A model generated the notes under the pieces. The model was not told where the DNA came from. It ran no database searches and saw only the letters and a program-made list of their open reading frames with translations. Below, one piece after another: positions 26,247 to 35,159 of a DNA stretch of 64,000 nt (positions are counted from its first letter, which is position 1; each line of letters opens with the position of its first letter). Made by a program: the position numbers and the translations under genes. The stretch comes from Glutamicibacter sp. B1 (lineage in GTDB: Bacteria; Actinomycetota; Actinomycetes; Actinomycetales; Micrococcaceae), in contig NZ_CP125942.1 in NCBI RefSeq assembly GCF_039602135.1, forward strand, positions 3,348,001-3,412,000. Reading direction: 5' to 3'.

Positions 26247-27329
26247 ATGACCCATTCATCGGCATCTGAGGTCACGATCCAAGACTTTGACCCGTCCGTA
26301 CATCCGAAGCAAATGTCGCAGCTGGGTGCTTTGGAGGATGTTTGGGAGCGTGATTTATCCTCCGCTAATGCGAGGCTGTTAACTGTTCAATCAGTTGATG
26401 GTGTCCTTGAAGGATGTGCATTGCTCACGGCACGTTCTGCCGGTGCGTATGTGAAAATTTCTAGCGTTCTTGTGTGCTCTGAACAGCAGCGAAAGCGGGT
26501 TGTCAGTGAGGTTCTCAATGTTGCCCAGCGGCAAGGTCTTGCCAGCGTCAAATGGGAATTGTGGACGGAAGATCCGCAGCTTTTCGCCGTAGCCCAAGAG
26601 CTTGGATTCGAACGCCTCCCTTCTCCACGCAGGGCTGGGCAAGACGCCGGATCAGCGCCAGTTGCCGGCTTGGTTCATTGGTTGAACCCTGCCCAATATC
26701 TTCAGGCTCCCCACTACCAGCAAAGTGAGAACTTCACCTGCGCTGCAGTTGCTTCGCTGACCGCACACCATGAAACATCGAGCATTCAGACTCTTGAGGA
26801 ACTGCGCATCGCAGAGCTGTTGCTGTGGCGTCAGGCCACCAACTTTATGGCCTGTGAACCAATTGAATTGGGGCTCACGCTGACTCAGCGTTGGCCGCAG
26901 AGCCAGGTGAAAGTGTGGCTGGATACTGATCAACCGGTGATGGTGGATTACTATCCCGAGGCCGAGCGTGATTGGCGTGAAATTCTTCAACGGCAATCAC
27001 GACTTCGAGCTCATACCGAAGGGCTTGATATCAGCACTCAGCGTCTCGGAATTAGTGAGATCAAGGATGCTGTGGCCAATGGAGCCCGCGTATTACTTTT
27101 GGTGTCTCTGGACAAGATGTTGGGCTTTGACGTTCCGCATTGGGTCCTGTGCCACGGGGTGACCGGCACTGCAGAAAGTCCCGTCCTGGTCATCGAAGAT
27201 TCGTGGGTGAATCAAAGCAGTTCCGAGAGCTGGGTTGATGCGACCTGTCTGCCCGTGGTGCCAGAAGAATTAGATGCCATGTCGGTGCTTGAGTCTCAAC
27301 GCTACCGAGCTGCACTCGTCCTCACCTAG
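26247..27329 (+). CDS. GNAT-like domain fused to a C39-type cysteine-peptidase-like domain
   Basis: A 360-residue two-domain protein. Residues 1-130 resemble a GNAT acetyltransferase (VLEGCALLTARSAGAYVKIS, WELWTEDPQLFAVAQELGFE). Residues 145-360 resemble a peptidase C39-like domain. Candidate catalytic positions are Cys in QQSENFTCAAVASL, His in FDVPHWVLCHGVTG and Asp in VIEDSW, forming a possible Cys-His-Asp triad. It is 52 bases after the siderophore permease and is probably in the same iron-controlled operon. It may process or modify a siderophore-related molecule, perhaps releasing iron from an acyl-peptidic siderophore; this role is inference. No signal peptide is seen, so it is cytoplasmic. 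Confidence 0.82.
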   Translation: MTHSSASEVTIQDFDPSVHPKQMSQLGALEDVWERDLSSANARLLTVQSVDGVLEGCALLTARSAGAYVKISSVLVCSEQQRKRVVSEVLNVAQRQGLASVKWELWTEDPQLFAVAQELGFERLPSPRRAGQDAGSAPVAGLVHWLNPAQYLQAPHYQQSENFTCAAVASLTAHHETSSIQTLEELRIAELLLWRQATNFMACEPIELGLTLTQRWPQSQVKVWLDTDQPVMVDYYPEAERDWREILQRQSRLRAHTEGLDISTQRLGISEIKDAVANGARVLLLVSLDKMLGFDVPHWVLCHGVTGTAESPVLVIEDSWVNQSSSESWVDATCLPVVPEELDAMSVLESQRYRAALVLT

Positions 27330-27377
27330 CGATCAGGCGCCCAGAAGCGCCCGCACCAATGCGAACATCTTGTTAAT

Positions 27378-27417
27378 AGCTTCGGCGCCACAGGTTTTCA
27401 CCTGCGGCGCCGAAGCT
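27378..27417. terminator. Bidirectional terminator between convergent genes
   Basis: AGCTTCGGCGCC (27378-27389) and its exact reverse complement at 27406-27417 form a 12-base stem, extended by an inner CAGG/CCTG pair around a TTTT-containing loop. It sits between the convergent siderophore operon and the small membrane-protein gene and serves both. Confidence 0.88.
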
Positions 27418-27434
27418 TTATGTGTCTTGCAGCC

Positions 27435-27872
27435 TTAGGCCACGACAACGTCCTTGGAAGCTACGTGGAGCTTCTTGTTGCCGTAATGCACGGCGAAGAA
27501 CCAGGCAGCGCCGGTCACTACGTGGATCACGCTCAGGGTCACACCGGTGGCCACGTCTGCGGAGATCATGATTGGGGAGATCATCGAAACAACGGCGATG
27601 ATCAAACCGATCCACTGGGCAACCTTGACGAAGCCCTTCTTAGCGCGGCCAATCAAGAAGACAACAAGGCCGAAGACCAGCAGTGGCAACCAGGTGAACT
27701 GCAAGATGTTGTCGAATCCGACAACCTTCTCAGGGTTGGAGCCCACCTTCATGGATGCGCCAGATGCGATACCGATGAAGAAGATAATGGCGTTGAGGTA
27801 GCCGGCGCCCAGTGCGGCGATGACGACCTGAATGAAGTTGAATGGGCTTTTTGGTTGTCCCTGAGCGGTCAT
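27435..27872 (-). CDS. Four-helix membrane protein (DUF6069-like)
   Basis: A 145-residue hydrophobic protein with four predicted helices (about 10-35, 55-75, 82-102, 107-130). It resembles the DUF6069 family of actinobacterial membrane proteins of unknown function. The ATG at 27872 is preceded by GAGGAACACC. A single gene; no link to its neighbours is evident. Confidence 0.75.
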   Translation of the reverse strand: MTAQGQPKSPFNFIQVVIAALGAGYLNAIIFFIGIASGASMKVGSNPEKVVGFDNILQFTWLPLLVFGLVVFLIGRAKKGFVKVAQWIGLIIAVVSMISPIMISADVATGVTLSVIHVVTGAAWFFAVHYGNKKLHVASKDVVVA

Positions 27873-27987
27873 GGTGTTCCTCAAAATTGTTGAAAGTCTT
27901 CAACAATTCTAGTTTCGTACACCAGTGTCACGGCTCTCATTTTCTAGTGACATCCACGACACTTAGCCACGCTATTCATTTAGCGGT

Positions 27988-28320
27988 TCAATTATCTTCA
28001 ATCACCATGATGATGGCGCACACACCCATCGCCATAATCATCAAAGAGGTAAGTACCACGGCAACAACATCTGCACGAAGGCGCTCAGCGCGCACGCCCT
28101 GAAGCATTTTTCGGTACCGGGCGCGTTGCGAAAAGAGAATTCCGAAGGCTACAGCCGAGGAGAGTGAAAGCAACAAAATCATGCCCAGCCCATAGTGTGG
28201 CAACCACCTCAGGAACACCGCGCTGGCCACCAAAAAGGAGATCATGGTCCGGCTCCAAGCGATCACCGTTCGCTCAGGTTGCAATCCAGGATCGCTGACC
28301 TCAGGGGCTTCTTCCCTCAA
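27988..28320 (-). CDS. DUF202-family small membrane protein
   Basis: A 110-residue protein with the DUF202 signature ERTVIAWSRTMISFLVASAV and three membrane helices. It overlaps the preceding DUF202 gene by four bases, so the two related proteins are made together. The family's function is poorly known; the domain also occurs in eukaryotic VTC complexes, but no such role is implied here. Confidence 0.85.
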   Translation of the reverse strand: MREEAPEVSDPGLQPERTVIAWSRTMISFLVASAVFLRWLPHYGLGMILLLSLSSAVAFGILFSQRARYRKMLQGVRAERLRADVVAVVLTSLMIMAMGVCAIIMVIEDN

Positions 28321-28697
28321 CTGCCCAACCCCAGAATAATGACCACAGCCGTCAGTGAGGCCAGCACCGCGCCGAAGGCTAATAAGGGCACGATGCCCGG
28401 AATCGGCAAAGGACGTCCCGAACGCATACTGCGCTCAACTCGAACCCAGCGAATGGCAGCCCCACCGGCAATCAGGATGCCGATGCCAATGATCAGTACA
28501 GCCAGCCAGGTGCGCAACGGTGTTGGAAACGCATCAGTCGCAAAAGCTTCAAGGGCCGTGCCACCGGCAAGAAATGCCAAGGAGGTTCGGATCCACGCCA
28601 AAAAGGTACGCTCATTGGCAAGGGTAAAACGTGGGTCAGGCTCTTTGCCCTGCGGCAATAACCAGCGTTCCAACCGGCTGCGTTCGTGCTCAGACAT
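28317..28697 (-). CDS. YidH-like DUF202 membrane protein
   Basis: A 126-residue protein with the DUF202 motif LANERTFLAWIRTSLAFLAG and three membrane helices (about 30-50, 60-80, 100-120). The ATG at 28697 has a strong AGGAGGGTC ribosome site; an upstream in-frame start at 28742 lacks one. It is the first gene of a two-gene DUF202 operon, an arrangement common in actinobacteria. Confidence 0.87.
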   Translation of the reverse strand: MSEHERSRLERWLLPQGKEPDPRFTLANERTFLAWIRTSLAFLAGGTALEAFATDAFPTPLRTWLAVLIIGIGILIAGGAAIRWVRVERSMRSGRPLPIPGIVPLLAFGAVLASLTAVVIILGLGS

Positions 28698-28863
28698 GAC
28701 CCTCCTGAGTTTGTGCCAACTCGGCAAGCTTATCTGACCCAAAAGAATTCACGGTTTAAGACAGCTTGCCTTTCAGCGCAGGCTCCACACAGGTTCTGCG
28801 ATCCGTTAAACACTGCAGGCCCAGCATCGGCAAAGAATGCTGGGCCTGCAAGATCAATCGTGG

Positions 28864-30093
28864 TTACTTGGAAGCTCCGATAGCCCAGACGCGTGGCAGC
28901 TCGGTACCGTTGACCGCAAGATCTCCAATCAAACGCGCCTTGAACACCCACGGATTGTGGTTGCCCGCGGTGCGCGCATTGCGCCAATGACGGTCCAGGT
29001 TCTTCGAGACACTGGTCGCCGAAGCGGCCAACGCATCAAAGGCATGGGTGATGGCGTTGAGCACCAACGGGGTGAGCACTACCTGGGCCTGCGCGCTGGC
29101 CAACTCGGCAGCATCATTGGCCGCCTCGTCATCTTCCAATGAAATCTGACCGGCCTGGAGCGCCAACGCCGATTCATAAGCGCCCTGCAAGGACTGCGAA
29201 ACACGCTCCACGGTTCCCGCAGCAGCAAAGGCAGCCGCCGACACCTCACCAATCACCTGCAATAGCTGCGGATCCTCGGCCGCCACATTGGCTGCAGCAT
29301 GGCTGAAGGTCCGCTTGCGAGCCTTCAGCTCAGCGGCGAAGTCACGCTCGGCAGCCTTAGCCGACCCGGCGAGCACCGCCAACAACACCTGCTGATAGAA
29401 AGCGGTCTGGTACTTAAAGCGCGTATCAAAGTCGATCAAATCTTCTTCGGCCACAATCGCATCGGTGAACGTGGAAGTTCCAGTACCGGTGGTGCGCTGC
29501 CCAAAGCCATCCCAGTCATCGGCCAACTCCACGCCTGGTTGGTGGCGATTCACTGCAGCGATGACGCGCTTGCCGGTATCGGTACGCTCGGCATAGGTGT
29601 CTAGCCAATCGGCAAAGATGGAACCGGTGGAGTAGTACTTGGTGCCATTGATCTTAAAGCCACCCTCGCCATCCGGGGTGACCTTGGTGATCACGTCCCC
29701 GACCTTCACCGTCCCGACTTCGGTCCAAGAGTTGCCCACCAATTCGCCATCAACAAAGCGTGCCAACCACTTATCGCGTCCCGGGCCCGGGGTGGCAATG
29801 AGTCGGTCTTCCACAAAAGCGAAGTGCGCGCGCAGCGCTTGGGCAATATTTGAATCGGCGGCGGCCAGATCAACAAAGAGTTCAAAGAGCTCGGGAAGCG
29901 TGGCCCCTGCCCCACCATGAGATTCAGGGACACGGATCGCGCCGAACCCGGCGGCAGCCAGCTGGGCAACCTGTTCATAGGGCAGTTCACCGCTGCGGTC
30001 ACGTTCGGCAGCGCCGTCCGCGATCTGTTCAAAGAGAGGGGCGAAACGGGCTTTGAGCTGGTTCAACCGATTACCTGTGGCAAGTACAGTCAT
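28864..30093 (-). CDS. SfnB/DszC-type flavin monooxygenase (acyl-CoA dehydrogenase fold)
   Basis: A 409-residue protein of the acyl-CoA dehydrogenase fold in the SfnB/DszC branch, which uses reduced flavin to oxidise organosulfur compounds. Features are VPESHGGAGATLPELFELFV, GNSWTEVGTVKVGD, FKINGTKYYSTGSIFADWLD and a C-terminal DRHWRNARTAGNHNPWVFKA. It lies 27 bases after a paralogous monooxygenase, with which it shares a promoter controlled by a SAM riboswitch. It therefore probably frees sulfur from an organic donor when methionine/SAM is low. The exact substrate (sulfone, sulfonate, thiophene-like) is not known. Confidence 0.9.
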   Translation of the reverse strand: MTVLATGNRLNQLKARFAPLFEQIADGAAERDRSGELPYEQVAQLAAAGFGAIRVPESHGGAGATLPELFELFVDLAAADSNIAQALRAHFAFVEDRLIATPGPGRDKWLARFVDGELVGNSWTEVGTVKVGDVITKVTPDGEGGFKINGTKYYSTGSIFADWLDTYAERTDTGKRVIAAVNRHQPGVELADDWDGFGQRTTGTGTSTFTDAIVAEEDLIDFDTRFKYQTAFYQQVLLAVLAGSAKAAERDFAAELKARKRTFSHAAANVAAEDPQLLQVIGEVSAAAFAAAGTVERVSQSLQGAYESALALQAGQISLEDDEAANDAAELASAQAQVVLTPLVLNAITHAFDALAASATSVSKNLDRHWRNARTAGNHNPWVFKARLIGDLAVNGTELPRVWAIGASK

Positions 30094-30120
30094 CTCAGTT
30101 TCCTATCTGTAGAAAAGTTT

Positions 30121-31347
30121 TTAGGTGTACAGCGACAGTGGCTGAGATTCTCCGCGGAGGAAGTACGCGCCGACCTCAATCTTCTTGTAGTCCACCGGGT
30201 CGTGCAGTGAGTGGGTGCGCACATTGCGCCAGAACAGGTCTAGGCCAACACTGTTCGCAGTCGACGACGATCCGGTGACTTCAAAGATCCGGTTGGCCAC
30301 CTCAACGCCTACCTCGGTGGACACCACCTTCGCTTCAGCAATCTCAACAGCCAACGCCGCACGCTCGGGCTGCGTCACCTCCCCTGCCTTGGAGAGCAGT
30401 GCATCAAATTTGCGGCCCAGCTTTTCGGTCAACGCTGCCACGGCAGCAGTTCGTGCCTTGAGCTCACCCACGGTGCGCTGGAAGATTGGATCCTGGGAAT
30501 AGGTCTCAGCCTGCGAGAACAGCCACGCGTTCTTGCGCCCCAACAAGATCTGCTTGCCACGGGCCAAGGCACCCTCAGCAATACCCAGGTAGAAGTTCGC
30601 GAAGGCCAGCTGGATGCCCGGGGTCAGTAGGGTCGAGACCGGCTCATCGGTGACTTCACCAAGAAGATCAGTCGGCTCGATGCGTACATTGTGATACTTC
30701 AGCGAGTTCGACGCACTCAGTCGCTGGCCTAGGTAGTCCCAGTCATCAACGATTTCTAGGCCCTCACGGTCACGGTCGATGATGAAGGCCAGCACCTGGC
30801 CCTTGCGTTCGCCCTCGGTGACTTCCGCGTTGATGACGATAACCTCGCCTACCCCGGAACCGGTGGAGAACCGCTTGGCACCATTGAGGCGGAAGCCATC
30901 ACCCTCAGGCACGAGGGTCAACGTGGGATCAACCGGGTTGACCGAATCGCCCCACAGCCAGCCGCCCTCAACGGTGCGCTGCCACCACTGGGCTTGGGTT
31001 TCAGGCGCCGCGTAGAAGGCAATGCCCGACTGGTTCACGTAGTGGTAGGCCAGCAGCTGAGAAATTGAGCCATCGGCCGTTGCCAAGATGCGGACCGCTT
31101 CAAAGGCGGTCTCCCAGTGTGCCCCGGCGCCACCAAATTCGGTCGGCACCAGCAGGTTCAACAAGCCAGCTTCACGCAGTAACTGCACCTCAGCGAAGGG
31201 CTGAGCATTCTTGCGGTCGCGTTCTAGGGCGTCGGTAGCCAGCTGGTCGGCGACCTTTTGTGCGATCTCGCGCCAGTGATTAAGCTCGGCTTCATCGGCG
31301 GTGCCGGTGTAAGGCACGCGCGGTAGCTGGGTACTGATAACCGTCAT
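30121..31347 (-). CDS. SfnB/DszC-type flavin monooxygenase, riboswitch-proximal paralogue
   Basis: A 408-residue acyl-CoA-dehydrogenase-fold monooxygenase: VPTEFGGAGAHWETAFEAVR, FRLNGAKRFSTGSGVGEVIV, DWDYLGQRLSASNSLKYHNV and a C-terminal LFWRNVRTHSLHDPVDYKK. It is paralogous to the next gene. The ATG at 31347 follows CTAAGGAGAACGAAG; the longer frame to 31422 overlaps the riboswitch region and is wrong. The AAGGA of the ribosome site can pair with a TCCTT about 30 bases upstream, so the SAM aptamer may act on translation. Confidence 0.91.
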   Translation of the reverse strand: MTVISTQLPRVPYTGTADEAELNHWREIAQKVADQLATDALERDRKNAQPFAEVQLLREAGLLNLLVPTEFGGAGAHWETAFEAVRILATADGSISQLLAYHYVNQSGIAFYAAPETQAQWWQRTVEGGWLWGDSVNPVDPTLTLVPEGDGFRLNGAKRFSTGSGVGEVIVINAEVTEGERKGQVLAFIIDRDREGLEIVDDWDYLGQRLSASNSLKYHNVRIEPTDLLGEVTDEPVSTLLTPGIQLAFANFYLGIAEGALARGKQILLGRKNAWLFSQAETYSQDPIFQRTVGELKARTAAVAALTEKLGRKFDALLSKAGEVTQPERAALAVEIAEAKVVSTEVGVEVANRIFEVTGSSSTANSVGLDLFWRNVRTHSLHDPVDYKKIEVGAYFLRGESQPLSLYT

Positions 31348-31400
31348 CTTCGTTCTCCTTAGGACTGTGGATTCCGAAGGACGCAGAATTTTCTGCAGAT

Positions 31401-31485
31401 CCATCGAACCTGGCGTTAGCACTTACTGCGGGATGCAGGTTTGCTGCGGCGTCGCGGAGCCAGGTCTCTCAGCCGCTCTGGATGG
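31401..31485 (-). promoter_or_regulatory. SAM-I (S-box) riboswitch upstream of the monooxygenase pair
   Basis: Read on the minus strand, the aptamer begins CCATCCAGAGCGGCTGAGAG, carrying the S-box kink-turn GAGAGACCTGGCTC. It continues with GACGCCGCAGCAA (P2 closing arm and SAM-binding core), a P3 hairpin, and TGCTAACGCCAGG, and closes with GATGG pairing with CCATC as P1. A nearly identical aptamer lies at 37790. SAM-I rather than SAM-IV is preferred because of the kink-turn and P1-P4 order. It links the operon to sulfur/methionine limitation. Confidence 0.88.
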
Positions 31486-31615
31486 TGTGTTCTTTCAGTG
31501 AATCACCGCGCGATGGCTGGCGGAAGTCACGAGGTCACAGGACGGAACATCGTCATTTTTCGACACGTTCACCGCTCTGAAACGGTAATAAAATTCCGTC
31601 ATATTTACTCATATG

Positions 31616-33052
31616 TCATTTGGCGCCTAAAACAGCCTCTGGGATTTGACTAGCCTTGGAATCTGCTGCGGAAGCTTGGCCAGCATAAGCCCCACGGTAG
31701 GCCGCTGCCGGGTGATCGTCAGCAACTCGTCGTTGTCCTTCTCCGGCCAAATATTCGCGCAGCGTATTCCCTTCATAGCCGGCCCAGGTTCGTCCACGCT
31801 TGCGTAGCTCCGGAACCACCAAGTCGGTGAATTGCTCGAAGGATCCCGGGGTGATGGCGTAGGCCAGGTTGATTCCGTCCAGCCCGGACTCATCCACCCA
31901 ACGCTCAATTTCATCGGCCACTGTTTCGGCCGAACCCACCAGGACCGGGCCGATGCCACCCACGCCGAGGTAGTCGGCAATCGAATTCGGTGTCCACTTC
32001 TGTTCTGGGTTCGCGGTGGTAAAAATCGACAGGGCGGAGCGGGCCGCGTTGGTCTCCAGATATTTCAGTTCTTCATCCACCGCGTACTGGCTCAAATCCA
32101 AACCTGACCATCCGCCATAGAAGGTCATAGCCCCTTCACGTGAGGCATAGGACTGGTACTCACGGTAAAGCTTTTCTGCCTGCGCATCTGAATCAGCCAC
32201 CACCGTCGTCATCAGGGCATAAATTTTTGCAGCATTTCGAGGCCGGCCCACCGCTTCAAATTCGTCACGGATCGCATCGGTCTGCCTGCGGGTGACGGCA
32301 GTATTAATGGAGTTCAGGAAGATCCCTTCGGCATGTTGTGCACCGAAGCGACGACCACGAGATGAGGCACCTGCCTGGAAAATCGCCGGCGTACGCTGAA
32401 TCGATGGCTCTGAAAGGTGAATGCCCGGGACATTGAAGTGCTGACCTTGATGGTTAATCGGGTGCACCTTGCTCGGATCGGTGTAGATCCCACGTTCCCG
32501 GTCCTTGACGACTGCTCCCTCTTCCCAGGAGCCTTCCCAAAGCTTGTAGACCACTTCCATGAATTCATCGGCAATGTCGTAGCGTGCATCATGATCTAGC
32601 TGGCGGGTCATCCCCAAATTTCGTGCCGCCGACTCCAGATAGCTCGTCACCACATTCCAGCCAACCCGGCCACGGGTGAGGTGATCTAAGGAAGAGAATT
32701 TACGGGCTAACGCATAAGGCTGTTCATAGGTCAGCGCACTAGTCACCGCAAAGCCAAGGTTCTTGGTAGCCGCGGCCATCGCGGAAACTTGCATGAACGG
32801 ATCATTCAATGGAACCTGATCAGCATCTAATAGGGCTGGGCCACTGGAGTTTTGGTACACATCATAAATGCCCAAGACGTCGGCCAAGAACAACGCATCA
32901 AAACCACCGCGTTCTAGGGTTTGCGCCAGCTCCACCCAATATTCCAGGGTGTTGTATTCATCGGCTCGATTCTGCGGATGGCGCCACAGTCCCGGGCTCT
33001 GATGGCTCACGCAGGTCATGTCGAAGGCGTTGAGGTGAATGCGCTGGCTCAT
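31616..33052 (-). CDS. NtaA/SnaA/DszA-type FMN-dependent monooxygenase (luciferase-like)
   Basis: A 478-residue bacterial-luciferase-fold enzyme of the nitrilotriacetate/DszA monooxygenase group. It has LYRE-type segments, FDALFLADVLGIYD, LTRGRVGWNVVTSYLESAAR and the family's RTPAIFQAGASSRGRRFGAQ. These enzymes take FMNH2 from a separate reductase and cleave C-S or C-N bonds. It is the last gene of the SAM-riboswitch operon (binding protein, ATPase, two permeases, this enzyme) and overlaps the second permease by four bases. The imported compound is therefore likely its substrate. No flavin reductase is present in the window. Confidence 0.92.
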   Translation of the reverse strand: MSQRIHLNAFDMTCVSHQSPGLWRHPQNRADEYNTLEYWVELAQTLERGGFDALFLADVLGIYDVYQNSSGPALLDADQVPLNDPFMQVSAMAAATKNLGFAVTSALTYEQPYALARKFSSLDHLTRGRVGWNVVTSYLESAARNLGMTRQLDHDARYDIADEFMEVVYKLWEGSWEEGAVVKDRERGIYTDPSKVHPINHQGQHFNVPGIHLSEPSIQRTPAIFQAGASSRGRRFGAQHAEGIFLNSINTAVTRRQTDAIRDEFEAVGRPRNAAKIYALMTTVVADSDAQAEKLYREYQSYASREGAMTFYGGWSGLDLSQYAVDEELKYLETNAARSALSIFTTANPEQKWTPNSIADYLGVGGIGPVLVGSAETVADEIERWVDESGLDGINLAYAITPGSFEQFTDLVVPELRKRGRTWAGYEGNTLREYLAGEGQRRVADDHPAAAYRGAYAGQASAADSKASQIPEAVLGAK

Positions 33053-34152
33053 GAGTTACTGTTTCCTTTTCCTGTGGTTGATATGTGCTTCTTAGCAGTG
33101 CGCAGCTGGGCGAAAATCCCGGTGGACGATTGACCCTGGTTTCGCCCGAGCACGACGGCGGCGAGCAAGATGGCCAGCAGTACGAGTCCACGGGCCAGGT
33201 CCTGGAAGAAGAAGGACAGTCCGATCAGGTTCAGTCCGTTATCCAGCAAGCCAAAAATCACTACACCAATCAGCGTTCCGCCCACGGACACACGCCCATA
33301 GCGAGAGATCGTGGCCCCGATGAATACCGCCCCGATGGCATCCATCAAATAGGCCTGACCACTGCCGGGAACATAACCATTGGAGCGTGCGGCCAACACG
33401 ATGCCGGCAAATCCGGCGATCACCGCACACAACAGATAGGCACTGGCGATCAGCGCATTAACGCGCAGCCCAGAGATCTTTGCTGCGCTAGGTTGTTCAC
33501 CGGCCACGGTGAGCTTGCGTCCATAGCGGGTAATGCCCAGTAAGAGCGCCACCAGCACAGCGATGGTGACCGCATTAATAATGGCGGCATCAATGTTGAG
33601 GAAGTATCCCCGACCAATCACGGCAAAACCATCGGGTACTAGGGGTGCCGAAAGATAGATCGGTGCCCCACCACCGGTAAGCAGTTGTTGCACGCTCGTG
33701 CCCACAAACCACACACTCAAGGTGGCCAAAAACGCTGGGATCTTCAAAATGACAATGAGTAGTGCATTGACCAGTCCCACAGCTAGGGCGAAGAGCAATC
33801 CACCCACGACGGCCACCCAGGCTCGGTACCCATCATTGATCAGCCAGGCGCTAGCCAGAGCTCCCAAATCCAGGGCCACCCCAATGGACAGGTCAATGCC
33901 GCCGGCGCGCACCACGAGGGTCAGGCCAATAGCAACTAATGCCAGCAAAGCCACTTGCCCCAGGATCCCCACCAGGTTTCCGACACTAAAAAATACTGGG
34001 CTGAGCACCGAGAAGACGATCAGGATCAATGCCAGCGTGGCTGGGGCAACCAGGCGAGAAGCCTGAAGGGTGCCACGCTTCCTAGGCCCCTTGGCCGGCG
34101 GGGTCAGCGGTCGTGGAGCCGGCGGTGCGCTCAAGGTCTGCGTGGTATTCAT
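33049..34152 (-). CDS. Ribose-type (CUT2) ABC transporter permease
   Basis: A 367-residue permease of the RbsC/BPD_transp_2 family: LVVRAGGIDLSIGVALDLGA, NALLIVILKIPAFLATLSVW and YLMDAIGAVFIGATISRYGR. The ATG at 34152 overlaps the previous permease by four bases and is preceded by GGAAGGAACAACCG; the longer frame to 34227 is within the upstream gene. CUT2 importers usually carry sugars or autoinducer-2. Coupling to an NtaA-like monooxygenase and an S-box is unusual and points to a sulfur-containing, possibly sugar-like substrate. Confidence 0.92.
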   Translation of the reverse strand: MNTTQTLSAPPAPRPLTPPAKGPRKRGTLQASRLVAPATLALILIVFSVLSPVFFSVGNLVGILGQVALLALVAIGLTLVVRAGGIDLSIGVALDLGALASAWLINDGYRAWVAVVGGLLFALAVGLVNALLIVILKIPAFLATLSVWFVGTSVQQLLTGGGAPIYLSAPLVPDGFAVIGRGYFLNIDAAIINAVTIAVLVALLLGITRYGRKLTVAGEQPSAAKISGLRVNALIASAYLLCAVIAGFAGIVLAARSNGYVPGSGQAYLMDAIGAVFIGATISRYGRVSVGGTLIGVVIFGLLDNGLNLIGLSFFFQDLARGLVLLAILLAAVVLGRNQGQSSTGIFAQLRTAKKHISTTGKGNSNS

Positions 34153-35159
34153 CGGTTGTTCCTTCCGCGCAAGGTCACGCTGGCCAATACCAGCAAGATC
34201 AGTAGCCCCTTGGCCGCGCCCACCCATTGGCTGGCCACACCCAAGAGGGTCAACCCGTTATCAAGGGCGGCAACAAAGACCGCAGCCAAGATGGTGCCCA
34301 CAACGCTGACCAACCGCCTGCGCGAGAAGATCATGGACATGTAGGCGACCAGAATGATGTCCAACAGGATTTGGGTTCCAATTCCGGGGACCGCGGCTGA
34401 AAGCCGAGCCACCAGCAGTGTTCCGGCGATCCCGGCCAATGCGGAACTGAGCACGTAGCTAGCCAGGCGATACTTGCGCGGATCCAACCCAGCCACCCGG
34501 GCTGCCGTCGGATTCTGGCCCACGGCGTAGGAATTCACACCCCAGCTCGTTTTGCTATAAACCCACCAGCCCACGACGCCGACGAGCACCATCAACCAGG
34601 CTGCCAGAGGAATGCCGAGGAATACGCTGCTGCGGGCAGCTTCAAAAAAGCCACCTGTTACAGCGATCTTGAGGTTTTGGCTGAAGACCAGTTCGAGGGA
34701 GGCTGCCACTCCCATGGTGGCCAAGGTGGCAAGCAGCGGGCGTAAACCCAAGGTGACAGAAATGCCGTTGATAATACCGATCGCGGTAGCGACCAGCACA
34801 CCGTAAAGCACCGCTAAGAACCCCGGTGTTCCGCTGGCCGCCGCCAGAGCGGTGACCGTTCCAGAAAGTCCTGCCACCGCACCGGTGGACAGATCGATAC
34901 CACCATTAAGCACATCATCCCCGCCGGCGATGATGACAATGGCCAGCCCCACCCCGGCGATGCCGAAGACCGATGCCTGGGTCAAGATGGTGAGAATATT
35001 TGAAGCAGTCAAAAAGTACGGCGAACCGAAAATAAATAGCAGAAGCACAGCGGCAATACCGGCATAGCCAATCCAGGCCGCGAAGCTTGGTTTCTTGGTA
35101 CGCACCGAGCGCTCGGCGCTCACGGGATCTTGGCTTACGGGAGTCAGGGTAGAACTCAT
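34149..35159 (-). CDS. Ribose-type (CUT2) ABC transporter permease
   Basis: A 336-residue RbsC-like permease: VIIAGGDDVLNGGIDLSTGA, LGLRPLLATLATMGVAASLE, GQNPTAARVAGLDPRKYRLA and TQILLDIILVAYMSMIFSRR. It is paralogous to the next gene, with which it likely forms a heterodimeric channel, and overlaps both neighbours by four bases. Confidence 0.93.
   Translation of the reverse strand: MSSTLTPVSQDPVSAERSVRTKKPSFAAWIGYAGIAAVLLLFIFGSPYFLTASNILTILTQASVFGIAGVGLAIVIIAGGDDVLNGGIDLSTGAVAGLSGTVTALAAASGTPGFLAVLYGVLVATAIGIINGISVTLGLRPLLATLATMGVAASLELVFSQNLKIAVTGGFFEAARSSVFLGIPLAAWLMVLVGVVGWWVYSKTSWGVNSYAVGQNPTAARVAGLDPRKYRLASYVLSSALAGIAGTLLVARLSAAVPGIGTQILLDIILVAYMSMIFSRRRLVSVVGTILAAVFVAALDNGLTLLGVASQWVGAAKGLLILLVLASVTLRGRNNR

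Noticed and set aside
31401..31485. SAM-IV or other actinobacterial SAM riboswitch class
   Set aside because: The kink-turn, P1-P4 order and TGCTAA segment fit SAM-I; the extra SAM-IV pseudoknot arm is not visible.
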